From contig CAYQLK010000006.1 of assembly GCA_964418515.1 (NCBI GenBank), positions 1-37,783 on the forward strand: a stretch of DNA of 37,783 bases, given 5' to 3'. This document shows, piece after piece, positions 8,632 through 15,607 of this stretch. The notes under the pieces were generated by a model. It was not told the DNA's origin, made no database searches, and was given only the letters and a program-made list of their open reading frames with translations. The position numbers were made by a program, and so were the translations under genes. This stretch comes from CAYQLK01 sp964418515. Its GTDB lineage: Bacteria; Patescibacteriota; Microgenomatia; CAYQLK01. How positions within the stretch are numbered: the first letter of the stretch is position 1; each line of letters starts with the position of its first letter.

Positions 8632-9796
8632 TAGAATTAAAGACTTTAGGATTGGTTAACTTATCAAGAATGTGAAATCTTCGATTTTTTTCGTCAGAAG
8701 AAATATTATCACCAAACGCTTTGTGGGCAGCAGTAATTTCTCTATCTGAGTATTCGGACACAAATCCAACACTAAAGCCAACTTTTTTACATAATTTAAC
8801 AGTGTTATTAAAAGCTACCTTACTTTCGCCAGGAAATCCAACAATAATATCTGTACCGATTTCGACATTCGGAATATTTTTTCTTATCTTATTAACTAAA
8901 TTAAGATATTCTGTACTAGTGTACCAGCGATTCATTTTTTTGAGTATTTCATCATCCCCCGACTGTACTGGTAAATGAATATATCTGTCTATGGCTGGGT
9001 TGTCGGCAATAACTTTTATTAGCTCATCAGAAAAATCCCACGGGTTGGATGTTAAAAAAGATATTTTGGTTAATTTTTTATTTTTTGACAGTTGTTCTAA
9101 AAGCTGAGGAAAAATTGTTGGTATTCTTAATCTGCCAAGATGCGAAACCCATATTGGCTTAATTTTCTTTCCGTCGGGTAGTTGAAATAACTTATTTTTT
9201 TTAACCAAATCGGCCCCATATGAATTAACATTTTGCCCAATCAAGGTGATGTGATTGTATCCATTTTCCGTTAAACTTTTTACCTCAGAAATTATCTCTT
9301 CAAAGGGTCTTGAGACTTCTCGACCTCTGGTAAAAGGAACAACGCAAAAAGTACAAAAATTATTACATCCGTTCGAGATTGGAACCCAAGCATGTTTTAA
9401 ATCTTTTCGGATAGCAGGATATGAAAATCCGACTTCCTCGAGAGGTAAAAATTCGTCTACTTCAGGTAGCCAATATATTAGTTTTTTTAATGCTTTACCA
9501 GTTGGATCGTGTGCTGCCATTCCTACCATACAACCTGTTAGGGTAATTTTTGCCGATGATTTTTGAGATTTAATATTTGTTATTAAACCTCTAACCCTAT
9601 CTTCGGCACTTTGCCTAATTGAACAGGTATTAATAATAATTTCGTCTGCTTGTTTTAAAGTATTAACCTCTTTAAAACCTCGACTATTATAAAAACCAGA
9701 AATTCTCTCTGAGTCGGCGTAGTTGGCTTGACAGCCAAATGTTTTAATAAAGTATTTAGGAGTTTTCTCCGCTTTTTTTATCTTCATTTGATCCAA
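8618..9796 (-). CDS. miaB: tRNA-2-methylthio-N6-dimethylallyladenosine synthase MiaB, TRAM-less
   Basis: Radical-SAM methylthiotransferase that converts i6A37 of tRNA to ms2i6A37. The N-terminal MTTase domain holds the three cluster cysteines C22 (in FGCQAN), C58 (NTCSIRQSAEDR) and C89 (GCM). The radical-SAM CxxxCxxC is at C144, C148 and C151. NTCSIRQ favours MiaB over MtaB/RimO. At 392 residues it is short: it stops soon after the end of the radical-SAM domain (DEKNRRFHILDKL), so the roughly 60-residue C-terminal TRAM RNA-binding domain is absent. Met1 (9796) overlaps the upstream regulator gene by 41 bp; Met4 (9787) is an alternative start. Confidence 0.9.
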   Translation of the reverse strand: MDQMKIKKAEKTPKYFIKTFGCQANYADSERISGFYNSRGFKEVNTLKQADEIIINTCSIRQSAEDRVRGLITNIKSQKSSAKITLTGCMVGMAAHDPTGKALKKLIYWLPEVDEFLPLEEVGFSYPAIRKDLKHAWVPISNGCNNFCTFCVVPFTRGREVSRPFEEIISEVKSLTENGYNHITLIGQNVNSYGADLVKKNKLFQLPDGKKIKPIWVSHLGRLRIPTIFPQLLEQLSKNKKLTKISFLTSNPWDFSDELIKVIADNPAIDRYIHLPVQSGDDEILKKMNRWYTSTEYLNLVNKIRKNIPNVEIGTDIIVGFPGESKVAFNNTVKLCKKVGFSVGFVSEYSDREITAAHKAFGDNISSDEKNRRFHILDKLTNPKVFNSNAKN

Positions 9797-10190
9797 ATAT
9801 CCAAATTCCTTTTGATGAGTATTTTAGCGAACTTACAGGCTTGGCGCCAATTAATTCACTTTTTAAAATTTTTTTTTCTCTAACTTCGGCTCTTAGTAAG
9901 GCTTTTCTTAGACCACCGGAACCGTTTTCAATTCTACGAGCAATTCTCATAACAGTATCCGTTCCAACCCCTGCTTTACTAGCAGCTTGACGAACAGATT
10001 GCCCTTGAGATAGCAACCTCGCCACATACCACCTGTGAGATATCATTCTTAATTCTGATTCTGTAAGCAAATCAGAGATAAAAGACTTCCAATTGTCTCG
10101 AGATGAAGAAAGGTCCGTGAAAATATCAAACAAAAACTCGACTTCAGATAATGATTTTTTATTAGCTTTGGAAAATTGAGGTTTTGCCAT
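9756..10190 (-). CDS. TrpR-like (YerC/YecD family) DNA-binding protein
   Basis: A 144-residue protein whose residues about 25-105 match the TrpR/YerC-YecD helical repressor fold. A helical segment runs from EVEFLFDIFTDL, followed by LLTESELRMISHRW, then the helix-turn-helix core QSVRQAASKAGVGTDTVMR with the recognition helix in its second half. YerC-type proteins are not the tryptophan repressor itself, and no trp genes are nearby. The C-terminal 40 residues are basic and divergent. It heads an operon with miaB (41-bp overlap) and the FAD oxidoreductase. A good promoter with a palindrome between its hexamers precedes it, which suggests autoregulation. Confidence 0.8.
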   Translation of the reverse strand: MAKPQFSKANKKSLSEVEFLFDIFTDLSSSRDNWKSFISDLLTESELRMISHRWYVARLLSQGQSVRQAASKAGVGTDTVMRIARRIENGSGGLRKALLRAEVREKKILKSELIGAKPVSSLKYSSKGIWIFGSNEDKKSGENS

Positions 10191-10217
10191 ATGTATGGAT
10201 ACAGTTATTTAAGCGCA

Positions 10218-10246
10218 ATAATAAACCATTATTTAAAATAATTCAA
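10218..10246 (-). promoter_or_regulatory. Promoter with internal palindrome upstream of the TrpR-like regulator
   Basis: Reading the minus strand: TTGAAT (10246-10241), a 17-bp spacer, then TATTAT (10223-10218), a good sigma70 match. A perfect 7+1+7 inverted repeat (ATTATTT, centre base, AAATAAT; 10228-10242) fills much of the spacer and could be an operator for the HTH protein encoded just downstream. The predicted start is near 10211, giving a leader of about 20 nt. Confidence 0.6.
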
Positions 10247-10257
10247 CTAAATGTAAA

Positions 10258-10530
10258 TTATTTAATGTGTTTTTTAAGACTTTTTCCAGCAGTAAAGCCA
10301 GGAATTTTATGCCCAGGGATATTAATCTGGCCACCAGTTTGAGGATTCCTTCCTCTTCTTGTTGCTCTTTTCCTAACTTTAAAGGTCCCAAAACCAGTCA
10401 ATACAACTTTATCTCCTTTTGCAAGGGAGTCTCTGATTGCAATTAACATTGCGTCAACTGCACTAGTTGCAGCTTTTTTGGTTAAGCCTGCTTTTTTAGC
10501 TACTTTTTCAATTATTTCGTTTTTTGTCAT
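10258..10530 (-). CDS. hup: HU family DNA-binding protein
   Basis: A 90-residue histone-like protein that binds and bends DNA as a dimer. It matches HU over its full length: MTKNEIIEKVAKKAGLTKKA helices 1-2, the GFGTFKVRKRATRRGRNP beta-arm entry with the RNPQTG tip (61-66) whose Pro intercalates DNA, and the final PGFTAGKSLK segment (78-87). It lies 60 bp downstream of RNase Y in the same direction. The ribosome-binding site AAGGAGGTGA is close to a perfect complement of the 16S tail, and part of it lies in a short hairpin. A TATAAA element lies in the spacer, so it may also have its own promoter. Confidence 0.95.
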   Translation of the reverse strand: MTKNEIIEKVAKKAGLTKKAATSAVDAMLIAIRDSLAKGDKVVLTGFGTFKVRKRATRRGRNPQTGGQINIPGHKIPGFTAGKSLKKHIK

Positions 10531-10541
10531 TGAAGCCTTTC

Positions 10542-10557
10542 ACCTCCTTGGTGAGGT
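10542..10557 (-). promoter_or_regulatory. Shine-Dalgarno-sequestering hairpin before HU
   Basis: On the minus strand ACCTC (10557-10553) can pair with GAGGT (10546-10542) across a six-base loop. The 3' arm is the core of the HU ribosome-binding site, so folding would mask it. The stem is only 5 bp, so this is tentative. Confidence 0.4.
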
Positions 10558-10590
10558 TAATTATGAGATTTATACTATTCTAACAAACTT

Positions 10591-12165
10591 TTAGTTAGTT
10601 TGGTCAGATGCTCTTGTTTCTCTGATGACGGTAACTTTAATTTGTCCTGGCCTCATCGCAATTTCTGTCTCGAGCCTTCTGGCTATATCATGGGCTAGGG
10701 TATTAATTCCTTTATCGTCAACCTTTTCAGGCCTCACAATAACCCTAACTTCGCGACCAGCTTGAATTGCAAATGATTTTTCTACTTCAGGATAAGAGTC
10801 TGCAACTTTTTCAATATTAGACAATCTATCAATGTACTCTTCAACTGGTTCATGTCTAGCACCAGGACGTGAACCGGATATTGCGTCTGCAATGTAAACA
10901 ATCATCGATTCTACAGAAGAAAATGGTTCATCTTCATGATGTTGAGCAATACAATCAATAGCGGCTTGAGGAACACTGTATTTCTTAGCAAGCTCAACAC
11001 CTTTGGTAACGTGAGTTCCGTCGGTCTTGGCAACGATTTTACCCACGTCGTGAAGTAAACAACCAAGTTTGACGATATTCACATCAGCACCGACTTCGTT
11101 AGCTAAAGCGATACCAATCTTGGTCTCTTCTAGAGTGTGAACAATCAAATTTTGCCCGTAGGAGAATCGGTATTTAAAACGCCCAAGCATTTTGACCAAA
11201 TCTGGATGTAAATTATAGACTCCGACAGCGTGGCAAAGCTTTTGTCCTTCTACAGCCATAATCTTTTCTAATTCACTCTTTGTTTGTTCGTATATTTCTT
11301 CAATTCTTGTGGGTTGAATTCTTTGATCTTTAATTAGGCGTTCCATTGTGACTCTGGCAATTTCTCTCCTTACAGGGTCAAAACAAGAAAGGCGAATTTG
11401 ATTTGGTACATCGGTATCAAAATCAACATCAACACCAGTGATAGTTTCATATGTACGAATATTGCGACCCTCTTTGCCAATGATTCTACCTTTTATATCT
11501 TCTGATGGTAAATTCACTACAGAAGTTGTGTACTCTGCAACATAATCAGTCGCACCGTGTAGCATTGAGTCAGTTAGTATTTCTCTGGCTTTTTCATCAG
11601 ATTTTTCTTTAATTGTCTCTTCTGCTTCTTTAATTCTTTTTTCTATTTCGTCGGATAATTCCATTTCCAAGCTCGAAAGTAGTTTTTGCTGAGCTTCGTT
11701 CTTTGTCATCCCTGCTGATTTTTCTAAAGTTTTTAGAAGAGCTTCACGATCTTGTTCAAGTTTATTCTTAAAATCTTCTATTTCCTTTGCTCTTTTGTCT
11801 AAATCTATGTTTTTTGATTCGGTTTCAGCAAGAGCACGAGTTATTTCTGCTTGTTCTCTTAAGATTTTTTGTTGTAATTCTAGAGATTTTCTTTGCGAAT
11901 CCTTAAGGTCATTTTCTACTTGTTTTTTCATTTGAAAAACCTGATCTCTGGCTTCAAGAATGATTTCTCGAGCCTTTGACTGGGCTTCAAGTACTACTGT
12001 GTGTTGTTCGACAGAAACAGATTGAATTTTTACTGTTTTACCATCTGATTGGCTTTGGAGTGCTTGTGATTGTGACGAAACTACAGCTGTGACACTTCGT
12101 TTTTTGACTGGTGCTACAGGTTGAGAATCTTCGATTGTTTTAATAAATTTTCCAAATATTGACAT
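10591..12165 (-). CDS. rny: Ribonuclease Y (KH + HD domain endoribonuclease), no membrane anchor visible
   Basis: A 524-residue endonuclease that initiates mRNA decay. Domain order: an unstructured Ser/Gln-rich N-terminus (1-50), a long charged coiled coil (about 55-200), a KH domain (about 218-282, with GRIIGKEGRNIR), and an HD domain with His343, the His372-Asp373 pair in LHDVGK, His409-His410 and Asp427. The C-terminal RPGQIKVTVIRE is the usual ending. Classical RNase Y begins with a transmembrane helix; here the first 50 residues are hydrophilic. SD AAGGAG lies 6 bases before the ATG, inside a 7-bp hairpin. The 176-bp gap upstream to recX holds that hairpin and an AT-rich stretch with no convincing promoter. 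Confidence 0.95.
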   Translation of the reverse strand: MSIFGKFIKTIEDSQPVAPVKKRSVTAVVSSQSQALQSQSDGKTVKIQSVSVEQHTVVLEAQSKAREIILEARDQVFQMKKQVENDLKDSQRKSLELQQKILREQAEITRALAETESKNIDLDKRAKEIEDFKNKLEQDREALLKTLEKSAGMTKNEAQQKLLSSLEMELSDEIEKRIKEAEETIKEKSDEKAREILTDSMLHGATDYVAEYTTSVVNLPSEDIKGRIIGKEGRNIRTYETITGVDVDFDTDVPNQIRLSCFDPVRREIARVTMERLIKDQRIQPTRIEEIYEQTKSELEKIMAVEGQKLCHAVGVYNLHPDLVKMLGRFKYRFSYGQNLIVHTLEETKIGIALANEVGADVNIVKLGCLLHDVGKIVAKTDGTHVTKGVELAKKYSVPQAAIDCIAQHHEDEPFSSVESMIVYIADAISGSRPGARHEPVEEYIDRLSNIEKVADSYPEVEKSFAIQAGREVRVIVRPEKVDDKGINTLAHDIARRLETEIAMRPGQIKVTVIRETRASDQTN

Positions 12166-12167
12166 TT

Positions 12168-12189
12168 TTTCTCCTTATTTTTGGAGAAA
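12168..12189 (-). promoter_or_regulatory. Hairpin sequestering the RNase Y ribosome-binding site
   Basis: On the minus strand TTTCTCC (12189-12183), an 8-base loop and GGAGAAA (12174-12168) form a perfect 7-bp stem ending two bases before the rny ATG. The 3' arm is the Shine-Dalgarno GGAG. Folding should block initiation, and the stem sits where RNase Y itself could act, so feedback control is possible. Confidence 0.55.
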
Positions 12190-12341
12190 TCTGAAACCAA
12201 AAGGTCAAAATAGATTATGCCTGACTAAAAATAAAAATCAGGTGAGATTCTAAACAATGAGAAAAATCTGTTTTCTTTCCAAGAACCATAATTCTATTAC
12301 TTTTGATACAAATTTCGCGTACCTATAAATTTGAGGTGATT

Positions 12342-12971
12342 TTAGACTTTTTTTAGCTTTAAGTCAATCGCTTTTTTGGAAATTTCATATTCGAAACCTC
12401 TTGAAATCAAATACCTGATTAAGTTGTTTTTTACTTTAAAGTCGATTTTGTCTTTTAGGTTTATATTTTTAATTTTTTTTTCTAAACATTTTTGGGCTAA
12501 GTCAATTTCTGTCACTTCTGAAGCGTTTACAATTTTGTTAATTATTTCTTTATCTACTCCTTTTTGAACTAATTCCATCTGAATTAGTTTTTTGCCTTTA
12601 TTTGCCTTTTGTCTGGATAATAAAAACCAAGATGTAAAAGCTTCGTCGTTTATTACTGCTAGTTTTTTAAGTTTTTTACTAATTCTTGAAGTCTCTTTTT
12701 CGCTTTGATTTTTTCTTTTTAGATAGTCAATTACTTCTTTTTCCGAATGCGGCCTTGAGGTTGAAAATCGAAATACAAGATCAAAAATATTTTTATCAAT
12801 TTTTGATTTTTTTAGTGATGTAATTAGTGATCTAGAAATCTCATCACCTAGTTTGATTTTTTTGGTAAAAACATCTTCAATATTTACTGAAAACGCATAT
12901 TTTCCATCTAGAAAAATATTAACTAGGTCCTTTCTCCTAACTTGAGCAGAAATCTTGGTAACCTTTGGCAT
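12342..12971 (-). CDS. recX: Regulatory protein RecX
   Basis: A 209-residue RecX-family protein that binds and modulates RecA filaments. The three-helix RecX repeats are recognisable: RFSTSRPHSEKEVIDYLKRK (R-S-E-EV-YL-K), then INDEAFTSWFLLSRQ and KGKKLIQMELVQKGV (K-G-I-EL-KG-V), ending with a partly diverged RYLISRGFEYEISKKAI repeat (YL-RGF). The first 60 residues are a lysine-rich beta segment, as in longer RecX proteins. The ATG follows the recA TAG with no intervening base, so the two are cotranscribed and translationally coupled. Position and motif together make the call firm despite low complexity. Confidence 0.88.
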   Translation of the reverse strand: MPKVTKISAQVRRKDLVNIFLDGKYAFSVNIEDVFTKKIKLGDEISRSLITSLKKSKIDKNIFDLVFRFSTSRPHSEKEVIDYLKRKNQSEKETSRISKKLKKLAVINDEAFTSWFLLSRQKANKGKKLIQMELVQKGVDKEIINKIVNASEVTEIDLAQKCLEKKIKNINLKDKIDFKVKNNLIRYLISRGFEYEISKKAIDLKLKKV

Positions 12972-14018
12972 CTACGATTTTAAATTAAAAGCCTCGCGGA
13001 TCTTTTTTTCAATCTCTGTTGATTTTTTAGGATTTTCAAGGAGAGCTATTTTGGCTGCTTCTTTGCCTTGACCTAATATTTCACCATCGTATTTGTAAAA
13101 TGAGCCAGATTTTTCAATTATTCCTAGTTCGTTGCCAATATCAATAAGACTACCTTCCTTAGATATTCCACTGTCTCCCATAATATCGAATTCTGCTTGT
13201 TTAAAAGGCGGAGCTACTTTGTTTTTTACAACTTTAACGCGATGACGAGAGCCTATTACTACTTCACCATCTTTTATGTTTTCAATCTTTCTGGAATCAA
13301 GTCTAATAGTCGAATAAAATTTAAGTGCTTTGCCACCAGTGGTTGTTTCTGGATTGCCAAACATTACGCCAATTTTTTCTCTGAGTTGGTTGGTAAACAC
13401 AACTACGGTTTTTGACTTAGATATAGCGCCAGTTAATTTTCTTAAAGCTTGTGACATTAGTCTTGCTTGAAGACCCATCACAGAGTCACCCATTTCACCT
13501 TCTATTTCTGCCCTCGGGACAAGAGCGGCAACTGAGTCAATAACAAGTACGTCAATTGCACCTGACCTAATAAGGGTTTCGGCAATTTCTAAGGCTTGCT
13601 CGCCAGTGTCAGGCTGGGAGATAAGCAATTCATCAAGATTAACTCCTATTTGTGAAGCTCTTTGTGGATCAAGAGCGTGTTCAGCGTCAATAAAGGCTGC
13701 AGAGCCGCCTTTTTTTTGAGCTTCTGCAATTAAATGTAGGGCGATTGTTGTTTTACCTGAGGCTTCAGGTCCATATATTTCAATGATTCTTCCGCGTGGA
13801 AAACCGCCAACTCCAAGAGCAAGATCTAGTGCAATTGAACCAGATGGAATTACTTCAATATCAAACTTTGGCCCATTTTCTCCCATTTTCATGATTGATC
13901 CTTTGCCGTATGATTTTTCAATTGAATCGATAGCGTTTTGAATTGCTTGAAGACGTGCTGAAGAATCAGAATGAGAGATAGTTTCTACAGGAGAGTTGTT
14001 GCTTTTTTTTGTTTTCAT
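12972..14018 (-). CDS. recA: Recombinase RecA
   Basis: A DNA-dependent ATPase for strand exchange and SOS co-protease activity. Motifs: SYGKGSIMKMG near the N-terminus, Walker A GPEASGKTT, the EHALDP segment, Walker B VLVIDSVAAL, loop 1 region GEMGDSVMGLQARLMSQALR, the QLREKIGVMFGNPETTTGG region with loop 2, and the C-terminal domain ending IREAFNLKS. The frame stays open to an upstream ATG at 14051, but that ATG overlaps the -10 element of the only good promoter, so transcription would begin after it. The start is therefore placed at the second Met (14018), giving 348 residues, the usual RecA length. recX follows immediately. Confidence 0.93.
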   Translation of the reverse strand: MKTKKSNNSPVETISHSDSSARLQAIQNAIDSIEKSYGKGSIMKMGENGPKFDIEVIPSGSIALDLALGVGGFPRGRIIEIYGPEASGKTTIALHLIAEAQKKGGSAAFIDAEHALDPQRASQIGVNLDELLISQPDTGEQALEIAETLIRSGAIDVLVIDSVAALVPRAEIEGEMGDSVMGLQARLMSQALRKLTGAISKSKTVVVFTNQLREKIGVMFGNPETTTGGKALKFYSTIRLDSRKIENIKDGEVVIGSRHRVKVVKNKVAPPFKQAEFDIMGDSGISKEGSLIDIGNELGIIEKSGSFYKYDGEILGQGKEAAKIALLENPKKSTEIEKKIREAFNLKS

Positions 14019-14049
14019 TTTTTTTATTTTTTTTATACTGTGCTTATTC

Positions 14050-14077
14050 ATACTAGCAAAGAAAACCCGAATGTCAA
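14050..14077 (-). promoter_or_regulatory. recA promoter (extended -10)
   Basis: On the minus strand: consensus TTGACA (14077-14072), a 16-bp spacer, then TGC-TAGTAT, an extended -10 with the hexamer at 14055-14050. The predicted start is near 14043, about 25 nt before ATG 14018. An inverted repeat TCAATAC/GTATTGA (14074-14080 and 14096-14102, 15-bp spacing) overlaps the -35 and may be an operator. Neither a Gram-positive GAAC-N4-GTTC nor an E. coli CTGT-N8-ACAG SOS box is present. Confidence 0.68.
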
Positions 14078-14168
14078 TACGTTTTGAATATTGATGTATT
14101 GATACACTGGTACAAATTAATTAAACAAAACTTACAAGAAAAGTTGTAAAATATCAAAGCTAAATTTT

Positions 14169-14242
14169 CGGGGTGTGGCGCAGCTGGCTAGCGCGCAGAG
14201 CTGGGGGCTCTGAGGTCGAAGGTTCAAGTCCTTTCACCCCGA
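14169..14242 (+). tRNA. tRNA-Pro (anticodon GGG)
   Basis: A 74-base cloverleaf. Acceptor CGGGGTG pairs with CACCCCG, the D stem is GCGC/GCGC, anticodon stem CAGAG/CTCTG encloses the loop CTGGGGG with anticodon GGG at 14203-14205, the variable loop is AGGTC, the T arm is GAAGG-TTCAAGT-CCTTT, and the discriminator is A. CCA is not encoded. The TAAAAT at 14147-14152 could be its -10, beside an inverted repeat TTACAA/TTGTAA (14132-14149). T-rich sequence right after the gene may help termination. It is divergent from recA and convergent with the 181-residue protein gene 7 bp away. The acceptor and T arm match known bacterial tRNA-Pro. Confidence 0.96.
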
Positions 14243-14249
14243 CTTAATT

Positions 14250-14795
14250 TTATTTTTTAGGAATTGGGGTGGGTTGAATTTGATTTTTGATAAGAAAAGA
14301 TTCGACTATTTTGTTGGATGGCATTTCCACTTGATCATCTGATTCTTGAGAAAGTATGTAGTAGTTGTGATTAGTAACATCAGTTCCTCCTTGAAAAATA
14401 TTGACATAGGAATCAGCGTTTTTAACGGCCGATCCGGCCTTAAAATATCTCATTCCTCCAGTTTCGTTTTTTTTCGCTAACCAGCCAATATATTGTTGGC
14501 CTTCGCTTGGCTCTTTGAGATTATTTATCTTGACATACAAAGTAAACGACCCACCAAAAAACGAAGTGTGTGCTTTGCCGGTAAGACCAAAATTATTTAC
14601 ATCGACAATGTCGCCTGAGTATTGATAACTTAGCTCGTCTGGACTGAGAATTTTTTCATATTTTGATCCGGAATTTTGAATACCTTGTGCTTGTGAAATT
14701 GATTTGGTCATATTCTCAATTAAGATAAAACCAGCCATTATGACTGCCACAACAACAACTAATAACAAAATAAGTACATTACCTTTTTGGTTCAT
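14250..14795 (-). CDS. Membrane-anchored extracytoplasmic protein of unknown function
   Basis: 181 residues. A short basic N-terminus (MNQKGN) precedes one hydrophobic helix (about 6-26), and the rest should be outside the membrane. Residues 45-165 form a beta-rich domain with features such as TLYVKINNLKEPSEGQQYIGW and a NYYILSQESDD stretch. This pattern loosely recalls the extracellular domain of anti-sigma-K-like proteins, but I cannot assign it. The C-terminus is a short Pro/Thr tail (IQPTPIPKK). It belongs to the block of single-anchor envelope proteins between tRNA-Pro and rfbB. A promoter with its start at or next to the ATG precedes it. Confidence 0.75.
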   Translation of the reverse strand: MNQKGNVLILLLVVVVAVIMAGFILIENMTKSISQAQGIQNSGSKYEKILSPDELSYQYSGDIVDVNNFGLTGKAHTSFFGGSFTLYVKINNLKEPSEGQQYIGWLAKKNETGGMRYFKAGSAVKNADSYVNIFQGGTDVTNHNYYILSQESDDQVEMPSNKIVESFLIKNQIQPTPIPKK

Positions 14796-14802
14796 TGTCT
14801 AA

Positions 14803-14830
14803 TTTTTAAAAACATAGAACATTAAGTCAA
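14803..14830 (-). promoter_or_regulatory. Candidate promoter giving a near-leaderless mRNA
   Basis: On the minus strand: TTGACT (14830-14825), a 16-bp spacer, TAAAAA (14808-14803). The start would fall around 14796, one base before the ATG at 14795. The -10 is only a 4/6 match in AT-rich sequence. Confidence 0.4.
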
Positions 14831-14856
14831 CTGGTTGAAATTACAAAATAAAAAAG

Positions 14857-14923
14857 TAAGGAGTACTAAGTGTTTGGTGTTGACCAACCCTTTTAGTCAA
14901 GCTTTACAGCTTAGTACTCCTTA
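14857..14923 (-). terminator. Rho-independent terminator of the lipoprotein gene, 14-bp stem with structured loop
   Basis: A perfect 14-bp inverted repeat, TAAGGAGTACTAAG (14923-14910 on the minus strand) against CTTAGTACTCCTTA (14870-14857), is followed on that strand by CTTTTTTATTTT. The 39-base interior is itself able to fold, with TTGGT-CAAC-ACCAA as the clearest inner hairpin, so the RNA end may be a multi-branched structure. It lies 46 bp after the lipoprotein stop. Confidence 0.75.
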
Positions 14924-14968
14924 GCGAAGAAATTAAAACTCTAGCGATGCCGGTCGCTTATGGTCTTA

Positions 14969-15607
14969 CTATGGCACTTCTGATATTGCCATGTACCTGT
15001 TTGAGATCCCAGACTTGTACAGCGACTCGTTCGTTTCAAAGAAGACGTCGACCTGAGTGAACTCGAGGTGACCTCTATCCTCACAAACTACGATGCCAAA
15101 GCCAGAAATCTCCAGTTTTTGGCCCAGTTGCCATTTGGCACCACAAGCTGCGGCACCGACGTAGACGGCCTGACCGGAAGACATGTTTCCGCAATATCCT
15201 CCACCGTCCCAGATTGGGAAACCACTAACCTGACGGCAGTAGTAACCAGTAACTTTGCCCTGAACCTGTACACCGCCAGTTGAGGCTGCAGAAACTGCCT
15301 GAGCTGTTTCTGGAATTGGTGTTGCGATTCTTGGCTGAACCGTTGGTGGCACCGTAGGCTCAATGGTAGGCGTGTTCGTGACCTCGACAACCAGTGTTGG
15401 TGTTGAGGTAGGCAAATCAGCCTGAGTTGCGACCTCTGACACTTGAGGCGTCTGAGGTGAAATCTCCGCAGCTGCTTTGGGGAGCTGTTCGGACTGAGAT
15501 GGAACGCAGCTGGTCAAAAAAATTATGACTAGCAGCATGACTCCGACCGGCCGCCAAAGATCTTGCAGCTGGTTTTCTGCGTGCTTTTGCGTAAACGCTT
15601 GGCGCAC
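14969..15607 (-). CDS. GC-rich lipoprotein with Cys-rich 3D-like (double-psi beta-barrel) C-terminal domain
   Basis: 212 residues, GTG start with SD AGGAGGA five bases upstream. The signal peptide has hydrophobic VGVMLLVIIF and lipobox LTSC, with lipidated Cys34. A low-complexity Thr/Pro/Val linker covers about 40-110. The C-terminal domain (about 113-212) has four cysteines and the order GGGYCGNMSSGQ, LGQKLEISGFG, CEDRG, VDVFF, resembling 3D-domain/double-psi barrel proteins (IPGYG...EDTG...DVFF), some of which act on peptidoglycan. Whether this one is catalytic is unclear. Counted rows are 53-65% GC against about 33% in the next gene, suggesting transfer or unusual codon selection. It has its own promoter, long leader and terminator. 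Confidence 0.82.
   Translation of the reverse strand: MRQAFTQKHAENQLQDLWRPVGVMLLVIIFLTSCVPSQSEQLPKAAAEISPQTPQVSEVATQADLPTSTPTLVVEVTNTPTIEPTVPPTVQPRIATPIPETAQAVSAASTGGVQVQGKVTGYYCRQVSGFPIWDGGGYCGNMSSGQAVYVGAAACGAKWQLGQKLEISGFGIVVCEDRGHLEFTQVDVFFETNESLYKSGISNRYMAISEVP

Noticed and set aside
9756..10190. Calling the TrpR-like gene the tryptophan repressor
   Set aside because: No tryptophan biosynthesis genes are nearby, and the sequence fits the YerC/YecD branch, whose ligand is unknown.
14019..14051. recA start at the upstream ATG 14051
   Set aside because: That ATG overlaps the -10 element of the only good promoter, so it should not be in the mRNA.
14857..14923. Reading the 14-bp inverted repeat as an integron attC site or insertion-sequence end
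   Set aside because: No integrase or transposase is nearby, the attC end motifs are not present, and the T tract fits a terminator.
15068..15390. Open frames on both strands overlapping the lipoprotein gene
   Set aside because: High GC lengthens alternative frames; only the 212-residue frame has a lipobox, SD and a domain-like C-terminus.
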